Source: Xanthostigma xanthostigma (Eukaryota; Arthropoda; Insecta; Raphidioptera; Raphidiidae). From it: a DNA stretch of 64,000 nt. The notes below the pieces were generated by a model that ran no database searches, had not been told where the DNA came from, and was given only the letters and a program-made list of their open reading frames with translations. The stretch lies in assembly GCA_963575645.1 (NCBI GenBank), contig OY754466.1, forward strand, positions 45,416,001 through 45,480,000, given 5' to 3'. Each line of letters begins with the position of its first letter. Position 1 is the first letter of the stretch. Made by a program: the position numbers and the translations under genes. Positions 32,224 to 43,103 of this stretch are shown one piece after another.

Positions 32224-33650
32224 CGTGTAAATGACTACTACCACGATGCCAAGAAATTATGGTGGTACAACTGAATAGATCATTTCTCTATTCCAAACCT
32301 AATTACGGATATTGTCCGTGAAATCGTATGTATGTCATGCGCATACCTACAAACTATTGTACAAAATACACGAGTTATTATGTATGTATGTTTATGCAAA
32401 CTTTATTTAGTAAATGCGGGATAATTAGTGTAATTAAAATAATTACAGCCTTTGTACATGACGGCGCCTAGATGTGTGCGCGTCCCCGGTCTATACATTG
32501 TGGGCGTGTAAAGTATAGGGCAAATGATCTAGGACTGTTTGTTAGGATTTTTTTTTAGGGGTTACGCCACCTTGAGATTTTAAAAATATCGTTTTTTTAG
32601 GGTATACATGAATTGTTTATACCTTTGAGAATATTCTAAGCGTTTAAGGAGGTTGATCCGTTACAGTCCCAGTCAAAAGTAAGTCGAAATCTAAACGGGA
32701 ACTTTTCCATAATAAATTTTTACAAAAGGTTATAAGTCGATGATAACAATAAATTGTGTCATAAAGGCATAAATAAATATTTTTTTTAATATTAATAATG
32801 ATTTCAGTATTTTACTTTTTGATTTTTTGTACAAAGTTAGGTTAGAAAAAATAAATTTATGTAAATATCTGTATTTTACATATTTTTTGCAGTAAATAAT
32901 TAAAAAAAGAAATTAGAAGTAATAAAAATTAAAATTAAATCATTAAAAAGTTGAAAATTCAGTTAAAATTGTTAAAATTGTCAAGAATAAAAGTCCATAA
33001 TCGAAAAGTGCTAAGGTTTAATAATTTTTTTTTTATTCACTAAAAGTTTCCTAATTAAATTGGAAAAAATATTAAAATATGCATAAGACATCGATACTTT
33101 ACATAGTTAGTTTTCGGAACTGCTGACATTATTTGGTTATTTGCAAAAAATTAAAATGTACCGTTTGCATGCTAGGTTGACATATTTTCCATAGGACTAC
33201 ATGTAAAAGTTTTTTTTAATTTTTAACTTTATAAATCTCCTAATTATTTTGGATTTTTTACAGAAAATTTTTTACCGAAGTTATAGCAATAACTAGTTCA
33301 TATTAGTCATAGAACACTCAATCAGTTAATTTTTTGCTTTCGCGTTTTTCTCGAAAATACTTTTTTTCAAAACGGTATACACGATATATCAAGATCTACT
33401 CAACCGATTTGATTAAAATTTACAACATTTGTTTTTTATAATATCATCTACAATGTAATGTAAGATTTTTTTGATCGGGTACCGTGTTCAAAAGTTATAA
33501 ATTTATCAAACTCTAAATTTCGATCAAAATACGAGTGTTTTTTTTAAACAGTTGTCATTTCTACAAAAAAAAAGTAAAAAAATGTAAATATATCATCCGT
33601 GTCGGAACAAATTACCTATATATATATAATTTTGTGGTTAGGGAATGTTA
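32224..33650. other. AT-rich region, old retroelement-like phrases only
   Basis: 33350-33430 holds ATATCAAGATCTACTCAACCG then ATTTGATTAAAA, a LINE-tail-like phrase. No coding sequence, no clear boundaries. Confidence 0.4.
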
Positions 33651-33657
33651 TATAATT

Positions 33658-33772
33658 AACTTTAAAGAATAGCTTCTGTTGCTACATTGTTAAAACACCC
33701 ATTGTTACATGTCTATATTTATATAATTTATTTATTTAACAATGTAGCAACAGAAGCTATTCTTTAAAGTTT
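33658..33772. repeat. Hairpin with 35-bp arms
   Basis: AACTTTAAAGAATAGCTTCT, then GTTGCTACATTGTTA, and its inverted copy. The loop is about 42 bases. Perfect or nearly so. Confidence 0.85.
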
Positions 33773-34310
33773 TTAAATAGTAGTATGCACTATACCGTAT
33801 TAAAAATTCACATTTGTTATAGAATTAAGTTTAAACAAGTTCTGAATATGTCAATAATTACATCATTTGCCTTACTTGCTTGTACAAATTATTTTGTGAA
33901 GTGTGTAATTTCATATACCTATTCAGCAAGTCAGTGTTGATTAGTTGATTACTTAAAAAGTTAATTAAGAATAATGCTCGTTATATTTGTATTTCACTTA
34001 GATATTTTGAGATTTCCATATATATTAATCTTTTAATTTTCAGTCGCATCGTCCATTTTAGACGACAACAGTTTTTGTAATATGCGTGTATTTAAATGGC
34101 CGACAGTTGCCTTTGCATGTCGGTGGCAGGAAAAAAAGGCGCGCATGCGCAGATCAAATACTAATGATTTTCATTCCTTGAGAAATTATTTTCGGTTTTA
34201 AAGTACCTATAAGCGAAAGTGGTGCCATCCTACATTTTATTTGTAAACAATGTCTGACAGTTCACCTAACCTACAATATCCATTTAAGTTGTGTTTTTTA
34301 TTACAATAAA

Positions 34311-34870
34311 TATAGTTTTAAAAAAACTAAAAAACACGCTTTATATCGAACTAAAAAGTAAAAAATATTTTTTTTAAAATAAGCTTAAACAATAATGAAT
34401 AAAAAATACAAGTATTATTGTGAAAAAAGCGTGGGGCGCTTTGTTCCACATTTTCGTACATCGAGCGCCCCACGCTTTTTTCACAATAATACTTGTATTT
34501 TTTATTCATTATTGTTTTAAGCTTATTTAAAAAAAATATTTTACTTTTTAGTTCGATATAAAGCGTGTTTTTTAGTTTTTTTTAAATTATATTTATTTTC
34601 CACATTTTAGTTCGATTTATTGTCAAAAATTTGCCGGAAAAAAAACAATTTTTTTTCGGCGTGGACGGGATTAGAACCCACGACCCGTGATTCTGAGAGT
34701 TGACGTCAGCGAAGACCCGTGCCTTAGACCGCATGGTTAATCACTGTAGTTACAGTGCTGGCATATTATACTACAGTAATAAACCACTTGCTGTAGTCCA
34801 AGCGAAGGTTACAAACAAACATACATACATACAAACTTACAAGTGAAGTTAATATAAAGCGTGTAAAAAG
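34311..34870 (-). repeat. Palindrome joined to a tRNA-Leu-like SINE, copy 1
   Basis: Palindrome 34311-34592: AACACGCTTTATATCGAACT, CTAAAAAGTAAAAAATA, ATAAGCTTAAACAATAATG, centre GCGTGGGGCGC...GCGCCCCACGC. It continues into TTTAGTTCGATTTATTGTC, a tRNA-like block (34746-34657), CATACATACATAC and AATATAAAGCGTGT. That last stretch inverts the ACACGCTTTATAT start. A second copy is 49770-50398. Confidence 0.8.
34657..34746 (-). repeat. tRNA-Leu-like core of SINE
   Basis: The minus strand has GCGGTCTAAGGC, a long variable-arm-like insert, then GTGGGTTCTAATCCCGTCC (B box). This pattern fits a type II tRNA such as tRNA-Leu. The arms are not fully paired. Confidence 0.65.
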
Positions 34871-36165
34871 TACTGTGTATAGCTCCGTTGGAACTGCACT
34901 CTGGTGGGCAAAAGTCACATTCGTTTGCAATAGCTAACTTTCGGCCCTATTTGTACAGTATACCATACTGTTAATTTATACTCGTGTTTTGACATCAAAG
35001 TTGATTTCGCTCAAAATTAGTTTATCAGGAAAAAGTCAATTTCGTTTCAACCGTGTTTCAGCTTCCAGAATCCCACTCTGGAGTCTGGATGCAAATATAA
35101 TTGTGTTATTGTTTTAAACAAACAGAAACTATATTCGCACAAATAGAAGTGTGCATAATACAATTTTCATGCTTTTTTAATTAAAAAAGTTTTGAATGGT
35201 CAGTTTTTCATTTATTAAAATTATTCGCAGCAAATTGAAACGCTAATAGAAAATTGAAGTGTCTAGTATGCTTATATTTTGTTTAATCATGTATTCATAA
35301 AGCTTCTCTGAGAGCTGAAATGTGTAATGAAAACAAAAAAAAAACTTTTTTACTCATTTTACAACATAACATTTTTTACCTGAAACTTACTTCAAAGCAC
35401 TCCTTGGGGGTAGCTGAAAATTAGGGATGTTGCATCATTTTTGACATCCGCATCCGCAATGATCGTTGCGTAGCTTTTGTGGGTACGGATGTGATATGAG
35501 TCATGATCATGATCGATTTCTTTGACTGCTTCGTCAATAGGAATTATTATCAACCTTTGCGAAATCGTGTTAATCCTGAAAAGGATGTTATGTTATTATT
35601 CTTCAAATCATCAATCCGGTTGTATTGTATTTTGAAAGAATTTTGACTTAATTTTTCATCAGTCGTTTTATTAAACCCGATGATAAATTGCGTTTGTGTG
35701 TGTGAACAATATACGTTATTTCGTTCGTGAACATTCTTATAGACTAAATATTATTACCGTCAAAGAAGATTAGTTTCGTAGCGAAAGAAGATCGTAGCTG
35801 ACAACGCGCTACGGGCTACGACACACTACGAACACTTAAATGAAACACAGCGCTATTCGAGATTGCAAAGATCGATTTTACTACAAATTGAAATTTTTTA
35901 CAAGAGAAAATCAATTTACTGCAGTTACATTTTCTATATGTCGTCAGGCGTCAACAAAATTTATTAGTACAGGTAATAAAATATTGTAGATTATAAACAA
36001 TAGGGAATTTTGCACCATGTAAGAAAAAATCTAAAAATAGATATTCTTGATAGATTTTGTAAAAAGCAAACGAGAAATGTTATTGATTTCTATTTATAAT
36101 AATGCAATATAAATTTCTTCAAAAACACTGTTCGCCATGTTGTATTCCGGCGTGACGTCACTTCG
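34871..36165. other. Region without recognised gene
   Basis: 34880-34980 shares a CTAACTTTCGGCCCTA phrase with 3.7 kb. 35424-35470 starts TAGGGATGTTGCATC, like one end of a hAT element, but no partner end was found. The rest shows nothing. Confidence 0.4.
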
Positions 36166-36169
36166 TCTG

Positions 36170-36450
36170 TAAACCAGCTACATTTATTCAAATAAATAAA
36201 ATTATCGACCAATTTTCATTACATTTATGTTGTGCTCTGTGCTATTTTGAAGTTCTTTCAAGTTATTATCACTTTTATAGACTTCTATTCCGTATTTTAT
36301 TGGTGTCGCATTATGGAAGACGGTTTCGTTAAAGCAGAAAGTACTAATCTACCAAGGATAAATGAAGTTTTACTAACTTGCATACTTACACTGGTAACGT
36401 AATAATCAATAGCAATCTTAAATATTTTTAAATAAAATTGTCGACCAATT
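36170..36450 (-). repeat. Fragments of the TCGACCAATTTTT family
   Basis: TTCAAATAAATAAAATTATCG near 36188 and AAATAAAATTGTCGACCAATT near 36428 are end fragments of the retrozyme-like family seen at 37.7 and 59.4 kb. The hammerhead-like core is not present here. Confidence 0.5.
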
Positions 36451-36532
36451 TTTCTCAGACCGAACGATATATTGTAAAGTGTTACTATGGTTACTGTACA
36501 CTAGCGTTATTATTTACAATCATAGTGACGTA

Positions 36533-37358
36533 CAGGGCTGCCAGATGAACGGATTTTTCCGTTCCAAACGGATTTTTCGAGTAGAAATAAATTTGAACGG
36601 ATAATGGAACGGATTTCATGATCTGAACGGATTTAACGGATTTTCTAACTTTTCCGAATTTTTTACCTTTTTTACTACATATAAATTCAAACTTCACTCG
36701 ATAATTGATAATTTGGGGACATTCGGGTATTTTTAGCACATTCGAGCATATCTGAGCACGTTTCTTTCACTACCTCTGTCCTACTCCTCTCTCTATTTGG
36801 GTAGAAAAAGATAAGAGAGTGTATGAAACAATGTGTTCGCGAAACACACACCTATATCGATGAATATCGACTCGCTATCTTTGTCTGATGCGTTTTTTTC
36901 ACACAACTGGAGTCAAGTGTTTCGAGTTACACGGATTTACGGAACACATTGAGGATTTAACTGATTGTACTGCCGCGTTTGTTACTATCGCAACATTCTA
37001 ACAGTCAATATAATATTTTTATTTCATAAAAATGTGAAAAATCTACGAAATAATCGATTCATTACATGTAAAAAAATGAATCATTTCTATTCAATTTAAA
37101 GTCTGTAAGTAAAAGTAAATTCAACGTCTGATACGAAATTCATTTAATAATGTTAATAATAAAGCCATAATGAAGGTGGAAACACGTCGATGTGTCGTTT
37201 ATGGTACCGCATACTTCACTTTACTCTCTATCTCTCTCACACTCATTGCATTAATGGGTGAACCGGGCGAACGGATGGAAACGGATTTTTCAGACCACTT
37301 CCCCCACCACTTTTCGCCTTACCGACGGATTTCTGAAGAAGGAAATCTGGCAGCCCTG
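36533..37358. mobile_element. 826-bp hAT element with exact 8-bp TSD
   Basis: GTGACGTA at 36525-36532 and 37359-37366. Ends CAGGGCTGCCAGATGAACGG and AATCTGGCAGCCCTG. ACGGATTTTTC-type sub-terminal repeats occur on both sides. No transposase remnant recognised; a 65-82 codon frame at each end is built from these repeats. Confidence 0.9.
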
Positions 37359-37700
37359 GTGACGTAACGAGTCGTTTTCACGCGAAAATTAATAATGATA
37401 AATTAAAAGTCGTTTTTATGGCACTATTCGGTTATAAAATATTATTTTAAAAATTGTAGTGTTTCTTTATCTCTTTAGGATTTATTTAAAACACTTTTCA
37501 AAAAAACGGTGTAATAGCCTATTGTCTAAAAAGTTAAAAATTCAATATTGTCCTTTCTTTAGTTATGAATAGATTCAAAACAATAAAATGCAGGCAGGTC
37601 GGGCATTCTAAGAAAACAAATAAACAGTTTGAATAAAATTTCGACAAATAGAAAAATCATTCCGGACAACGATTATTATTATTCAAATAAATACCTACAA

Positions 37701-38085
37701 TTATCGATCAATTTTTTCAGACTATCTATTGACAAAAATTATAATTCAATAATTCAATAGATGACGTTCCAGTCCGGATTTAGAGCTTCTTCAGAAATAA
37801 TCTAAAAAATATAAAAATTAATTATAGTTTCTAATAGAATTTAGTTTGAATTATTTATTATCGAAATATTAATGAAAAATTAATAACAAAGCTTATCGAC
37901 CAATTTTTTCAGACTATATATATTGACAAAAATTATAATTCAATAATTCAGTAGATGATGTTTCGGTCCGGATTTGGAGCTTCTTCAAAAATAATCTAAA
38001 AAATATAAAAATTAACTAGTACCTACTTATTTTCTAATAGAATTAAGTTGGAATTATTTATTATCGAAAAATTAATGACAAATTA
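37701..38085 (-). repeat. Tandem dimer of a 192-bp retrozyme-like unit
   Basis: Two direct copies start TTATCGA(T/C)CAATTTTTTC at 37701 and 37893. On the minus strand each has CTGAAGA or TTGAAGA (37794-37788; about 37987), then AGCTC(T/C)AAATCCGGAC, then GGAACGTC in one and CGAAACATC in the other. A helix TCC-AAATCC-GGA can form between the core boxes. Flanked on the right by ATTCAGACGTTAATCAAAG, also seen beside the 59.4 and 56.9 kb copies. Confidence 0.7.
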
Positions 38086-38124
38086 ATAACACACATTTTA
38101 TTTATTTGAAGAGTTCTATTCAGA

Positions 38125-38860
38125 CGTTAATCAAAGATTTGATTATTTTTATTATTGTTCGATTGTTCGCACATTCGATAGTTCGTTCTCTAGTTCGTTA
38201 TCAGTTGTTGAAAAGAAGAACTGTGAACCTAGTTCACTGATTCGCGATTTTCTCCGACAAAAGTGTTTTTAATGCAAATTGGAATTCAACAGAAGTGAGT
38301 ATAATTTAAATGGAAATTTTTAATTAGCAAAACAGCTTTGACTTCGAAATAGAGAAGGTATATAATTTTGATTAGAGATATATCAAAGAGTATTAATTGG
38401 AACAATTCTGCATGATTTCAATTGACACAAGCTCTTCATCTATAGTTAAAAATAATAATTGCATAATATATAGAGTCATGTTTTACAGTTCTGTGCGAAC
38501 GCAGTAGCTGAAACGAAACTGTATCGGTTTTGAGACACGTTTTAGCTTGTGCGCATGATTGTGACGGTTCTGTTACCGTTTGCTAAGAGGTTGGAACAAA
38601 GCTATTGATACAACCCCCCCCCCCCCCCACCATACACGATATACACAATGGAGAGAGTTTGGTTAAAGCTTGCATTGTTTAGTTTATGTGAGTAAGAGAG
38701 GACGTGAAAGTGTACCGACGTGTGAAAGAGAGAGTTTCATTTGTTGTGTTTTTTTATTAAATAATTTCAAAAGGGCAATTCGTTATTGTTGGTCAGTTCA
38801 GTTCAACAATTAGTTTTGAGAGTCACCTGGTTCAAATAAGAAGGTCAGGAAGTCCTGGAG
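38125..38860. other. Region without recognised gene; poly-C run
   Basis: 38617-38632 is a run of about 16 C. The composition is less AT-rich than the neighbours. It may be part of an unrecognised LTR or UTR; I cannot show it. Confidence 0.35.
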
Positions 38861-38862
38861 TT

Positions 38863-38980
38863 GCGTCGGGTCAACACCCCTAGACAATCTCCGGGCTAAA
38901 GAAGTAGGCATCTGGTGTCGCGTCGGGTCAACACCCCTAAACGATCTCCAGGCTAAAGAAGTAGATATCTAGGTGTAGTG
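38863..38980 (+). repeat. 57-bp tandem duplication
   Basis: GCGTCGGGTCAACACCCCTA and CTCCGGGCTAAAGAAGTAG, repeated with 57-bp period (38863 and 38920), differing at several positions. The origin is unknown. Confidence 0.7.
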
Positions 38981-39194
38981 TTACTTTATTGATTACTTTT
39001 TATTATCGCGCTTTAAAAAATTTTTATTTTAAAAATGTAAAAGCGTGATTAATTGAAAATTTTCCTCGATACCAACAAGTAAAGTATGTGAACATTTATT
39101 TTGTTTATTGAATACAGGTGACTAATGAGCCAGAATGCGAAAGTTCAAGAAGGTGTTTGTAAATAAAAGCTGCATTCGATATAGAAACTGAGCT

Positions 39195-39500
39195 TTAACT
39201 ATAGAGGAGAAATACAAACATTATATACAGTATTGCCAAACTTATAGCGAGAAATTTTCCCGAAACCGAATATCGCAGTATTCCGTTTAGTTTCAACTGT
39301 GTTTGTTTGGGAACCCAGTGGCGAAATAAATAATTGGAGATCCTTAACCGCAATCTAGTTTGAATCCCTCCGTCTAGGGGTCGAACCAAAATTTCTCGAC
39401 GTTTCATAACCTGTACAATTTAGCACCATTTTTGGAAATTTTTAGGTATATAAATTTCAACAGACTTGGGCCCAATCTAGCCACGAAGGGTGGTATTTAG
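39195..39500. repeat. Degenerate copy of the 44.9-kb inverted-repeat element
   Basis: CCAAAATTTCTCGACGTTTC then ATAACCTG...TTTAGCACCATTTTTGG and TTGGGCCCAATCTAGCC match parts of 44890-45369. Terminal arms are not preserved. Confidence 0.5.
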
Positions 39501-39515
39501 GGGTTGAAAAAGTGT

Positions 39516-39670
39516 GCTATATTAATTAAGTTGAAGTTTAAAAATTGTAAAAAATAACGGGAAGTGTGGTAGAAAAAATAGTAATGGTGCGAATGGCGTC
39601 TGTTATGACATAAAGTCGAGAAACGGACGTTATACGCATTATTATTATTATTATTATTATTTATATTAAT
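39516..39670. repeat. Dispersed repeat shared with 10.8 kb, ending in ATT microsatellite
   Basis: AAGTTGAAGTTTAAAAATTG, ATAACGGGAAGTGTG, AATAGTAATGGTGCGAA and then (ATT)n. This copy has a roughly 45-base insertion relative to 10785-10895. Confidence 0.6.
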
Positions 39671-40160
39671 TTTGAACAGATGTGTGTGAGCTATATACGG
39701 TGTATAAATAACAGATTGATAGAGACAATTTTTAAATTACCATTTGGCAACACTGCACTTCCGTGTAACGTGGACAAGTCGACATGCACCTTACTGTATG
39801 AACACGGGGTCGATTTCAGTTAGCGCCCTGTCAGTGATAGATGGGAGAGGCACATTTATTCTGCAGCAGTACACACATAGCTGTACATTTTTAAATTAAA
39901 CACTTAGCTATCAGAATCCTACAGAAAATATTAATACAGTGTAATAGTTTCAATTGCGCCGTAGTAAATATTTTGTTTATTTCAAATATATACGGTTACA
40001 CGCGTACTACTGTATTGTTACGTGAACCCGGGACGCATCCCTGTAGTACTACTATAACCGTAACTATAGCGTGGTATTATATACGTTTCTCTTTTAAGAG
40101 TTAAGAGATAGGCTTGCTCTTACGGAACTGTTCTTTGGTCCCAGAACAGCGCAGTATTAA

Positions 40161-40607
40161 GGCTAGTTTACACAGTGCGAGCTGCTGACCAGACAGTAGA
40201 CAGCTACTCGGCTTGTCTACTCGTACGCCAGTAGCTCGGCTCGACTTTGCTGTCTACACGATACGAGTAGCTGCTGTCCAGTCTTGCGAGTTGCCATTTT
40301 GAATTCGTTAAATACTACGCAGGCGCAGCACGGGTTCCGCACAGTAGACTATCCCGCTCGCACTGGCGAGCTACTGCCGAACGTGTCCAAACGATGCGAG
40401 CGACGGCCGAGCTGCTGTGATGTACGAGTTGCTGGCGGGCGAGCATGCGAGTGAAAACAAAAAATGTTGAAGTAACTCGGATGCGAGCTACTGTCTAACT
40501 CGCACGTGCGAGTTACTCGTAAGTGACGTCCAAACAGTGCGAGTTACTGCAGTGCAGCTACTCGGCAGGCTGACTCGTACGCTAGCTCGCACTGTGTAAA
40601 ATTACCA
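40161..40607. mobile_element. 447-bp TTAA-flanked TIR element, GC-rich
   Basis: TTAA at 40157-40160 and 40608-40611. Ends GGCTAGTTTACACAGTGCGA then GCT, and inverted TGGTAATTTTACACAGTGCG then AGCT. The interior is full of GCGAGCTACTG/CAGTAGCTCG motifs in both orientations. TTAA would fit piggyBac-type insertion; a TAA/TTA Harbinger-type site is also possible. Confidence 0.75.
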
Positions 40608-40655
40608 TTAAGTTACGATTCTATTTTGTTTTATATCTATACTAATATATGGAGC

Positions 40656-40734
40656 AAAAAAAAACCGTTGTGCCCGACTAATTAAAAAGATATTTAATCT
40701 TTTTAACTAGTCGGGCACAACGGTTTTTTTTTTT
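40656..40734. repeat. Hairpin with 35-bp arms
   Basis: CAAAAAAAAACCGTTGTGCC then CGACTA and AAAAAGAT, with inverted copy; loop only a few bases. Next to a TATCTATACTAATATATGG SINE-like start. Confidence 0.85.
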
Positions 40735-40739
40735 GTTTT

Positions 40740-41335
40740 CAATAATTTATTAAGGTTTTAACTTTATTTTAAATAGTTTTTTTTTTAAATTCCACCGACT
40801 AGTTTTGGAGAAATCAATGAAAACATTATTCATCTACCGTTTTACCATAAAGCCAATATTAAACATGCCTACTTTTGAAGTCATTTATTTATTTAAATAA
40901 TCGGGCAACCCCCCTAAAATTTTCAAAATTGGTTTAGACTTAGTCCAACTTCATATTAAAAAAAATCAAGCCTTTTACTTAAAATTGCCTTGGTGCTCGT
41001 ACCTTAAACCAGGTCTGTATTAAAACAGTAGATGGTAGACGGCTCTGTGTCACAACGTGATATACACTTTTCGATTGGAATAACCAACCTCACTTTGCCG
41101 TATACTTACCGCTCCCACTTTTCACCTTAAAACTATATACAACGAACGACCTCAACTGCAATCTACTGAAGCTATTTTTGCTGTTGGTACATCTAGGCTA
41201 GTATTTTCTATAAACTTTTCCTGAATAAATTGGAAATTTTTTTTCAATCCTCTACGTCTTATGATACGAATTTCGACTCGATACATATATGGTTCCCGAT
41301 CACCCATCTGTAATGTCGACACTTTTATGTTTATA
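40740..41335. other. AT-rich region, nothing recognised
   Basis: No supported gene or bounded repeat. Confidence 0.35.
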
Positions 41336-41340
41336 ATTGA

Positions 41341-41650
41341 CTAGTCGCTACCCGCGGCTTCACAAACACGGCAGAGACAACAGTAGTGGAGCCTTCAGCA
41401 TCACCGTATTGCAGTAGGAACACTTTGATTTTTTTCTTGAATAGAAACCTTAGATGACGCGCGACAACTCACCACAGTATCATTGTAATCGAATGAATGG
41501 TATAGAAACACATCGGTTCCGAACAGACAGATGGCATACAGATCATTTTTATGTTATACTAGTCGTTACCCGCAGCTTCTGACGCGATTGAGACGAAACA
41601 GGGCAGCGACAACAGTGCTGGAGCCTTCGGTGGTGGAGACGTATAGCGGT
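41341..41650 (+). repeat. Two CTACCCGCGGCTTC-type repeat heads
   Basis: ACTAGTCGCTACCCGCGGCT at 41340 and ACTAGTCGTTACCCGCAGCT at 41557, each followed by a GGCAG(A/C)GACAACAGT...GGAGCCTTC phrase. They are two fragments of one lepidopteran repeat. The long + frame starting nearby is chance. Confidence 0.55.
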
Positions 41651-42168
41651 GTTACTTTAAAACACAATATTTTTACACATTTTTTTCTTAATACTCTCAC
41701 TGTACTGGTCTCACTCGCACTCATATGCATGCATCATACCCTCGCGCTCATACTCACGGCAGAGTTTAGGGGAGGTGTTAAGCTCTTCGGATTAGTCTGG
41801 GTGCTTACAAAAGGTTTTAAAATAGTCCCCCAAATAATATACTCGATGTTTTTTTTAACTTTGGACGTTTTTTCTTTAAAAAATAACGGGTTGAATAAAA
41901 AAAAAGTTCGAACGAAAGTTGTTCGGGTTCACCCCCACCACTTCACCCCTTAGCAGGGGGGGAATGACCTTTGTTTTTTTAAATGGGAATCCTATTTTTT
42001 TAAGATCGGATATTGTTTTTTGAGACAAACATTTTTGTCTGAATTTTTCTTAAATTCGGCTCGTAGTTTTTTGCCAAAACGCTTATTAAAAAATATCATT
42101 ATTAGCTACAAGCTAAATTTTAAAAAAAATTCAGACAAAAGACGTTCATTGTCACGTAAAAAAATCGA

Positions 42169-42429
42169 ATAAGACACCTTGATATTATGGTATGATAAAA
42201 TTATGCGGGATACAAGGCTAAGTATAAAAACAATTTTTATTCACTAGAACATCATTTAATCGTCAACGTTTCGGCAGAAATTCATGGCTTCTTCAGGACT
42301 TTAAAAATGTCTAGTAAAAAGGTCCTGAAGAAGACATGAATTTCTGCCGAAACGTTGACGATTAAATGATGTTCTAGTGAATAAAAATTGTTTTTATATT
42401 TAGCCTTGTATACCGCATAATTTTATCAT
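42169..42429. mobile_element. Palindromic retroelement with hammerhead-like cores, 11-bp TSD
   Basis: Flanked by AAAAAAATCGA (42158-42168 and 42430-42440). Arms 42191-42290 and 42325-42430: AACGTTTCGGCAGAAATTCA / inverted, TCGTCAACGTT. The + core is CTGAAGA (42325-42331) ... CGAAACGTT, with GTC before it and GAC after it able to pair. The other arm has the same core on the minus strand. Confidence 0.7.
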
Positions 42430-42444
42430 AAAAAAATCGATGAT

Positions 42445-43095
42445 AAAAAAACGTTCAAGGAAGTTAGGGCCGATGGAAAGAGTCCGGCAGTAATAAATGT
42501 TGGTTTTTAATAAATATTGTGTAAAACATATTATGTATACCAGTGGTAAACGAACACGATTTTTACGTAGCTACTTGTTACCTGGAAAAGGGCCCTGCTT
42601 TGAAGCTAGCAAGTTAGCATACGCTTACTAACGAAATATACACACTTATTGATAAAATCTTAACAGTACTAAAATTACGTAGGTCTTGGGACTCTGGGAT
42701 TTTGGACTAGTAGTTTCAGTAAGCTCCGCCTGTCTGCACGCAGTCTACAGATGCTTATTTCCTGCTCAACATTCACGTGACTACTACTTGTTGAATAAGG
42801 TATCACAGGTGCATAAAGAGTTACTTTAAAACGATTTGTCTGCATTCGAATTCATTGAACTATATTCGGCTGGCAACATGTGGGGTTATTAACCGTGCAA
42901 TCATATATAATATTATATTGGCTTTTGAGAACTGACTACGGATTCTTTGAAGTTATACATATTATTGAATTTCGTTTCTCGTCTTTCTCTCTATGTACAC
43001 CATCTGTTGCATATCTCTTACGTCTTTACTGTACTACCCAAAGTGGAAACAGGACCGTAATTTGTGATTGTAATAGGATACCTACTTGCAAGACA
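42445..43095. other. Region without recognised gene
   Basis: Nothing supported. A 78-codon + frame at 42880-43116 shows no motif. Confidence 0.35.
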
Positions 43096-43103
43096 TTTTT
43101 AAT

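Noticed and set aside
35424..35470. hAT terminus TAGGGATGTTGC
   Set aside because: No matching second end or duplication found downstream.
41531..41953. 140-codon open frame on the + strand
   Set aside because: It begins in a known non-coding lepidopteran repeat head (TTACCCGCAGCTTC) and has no recognisable motif.
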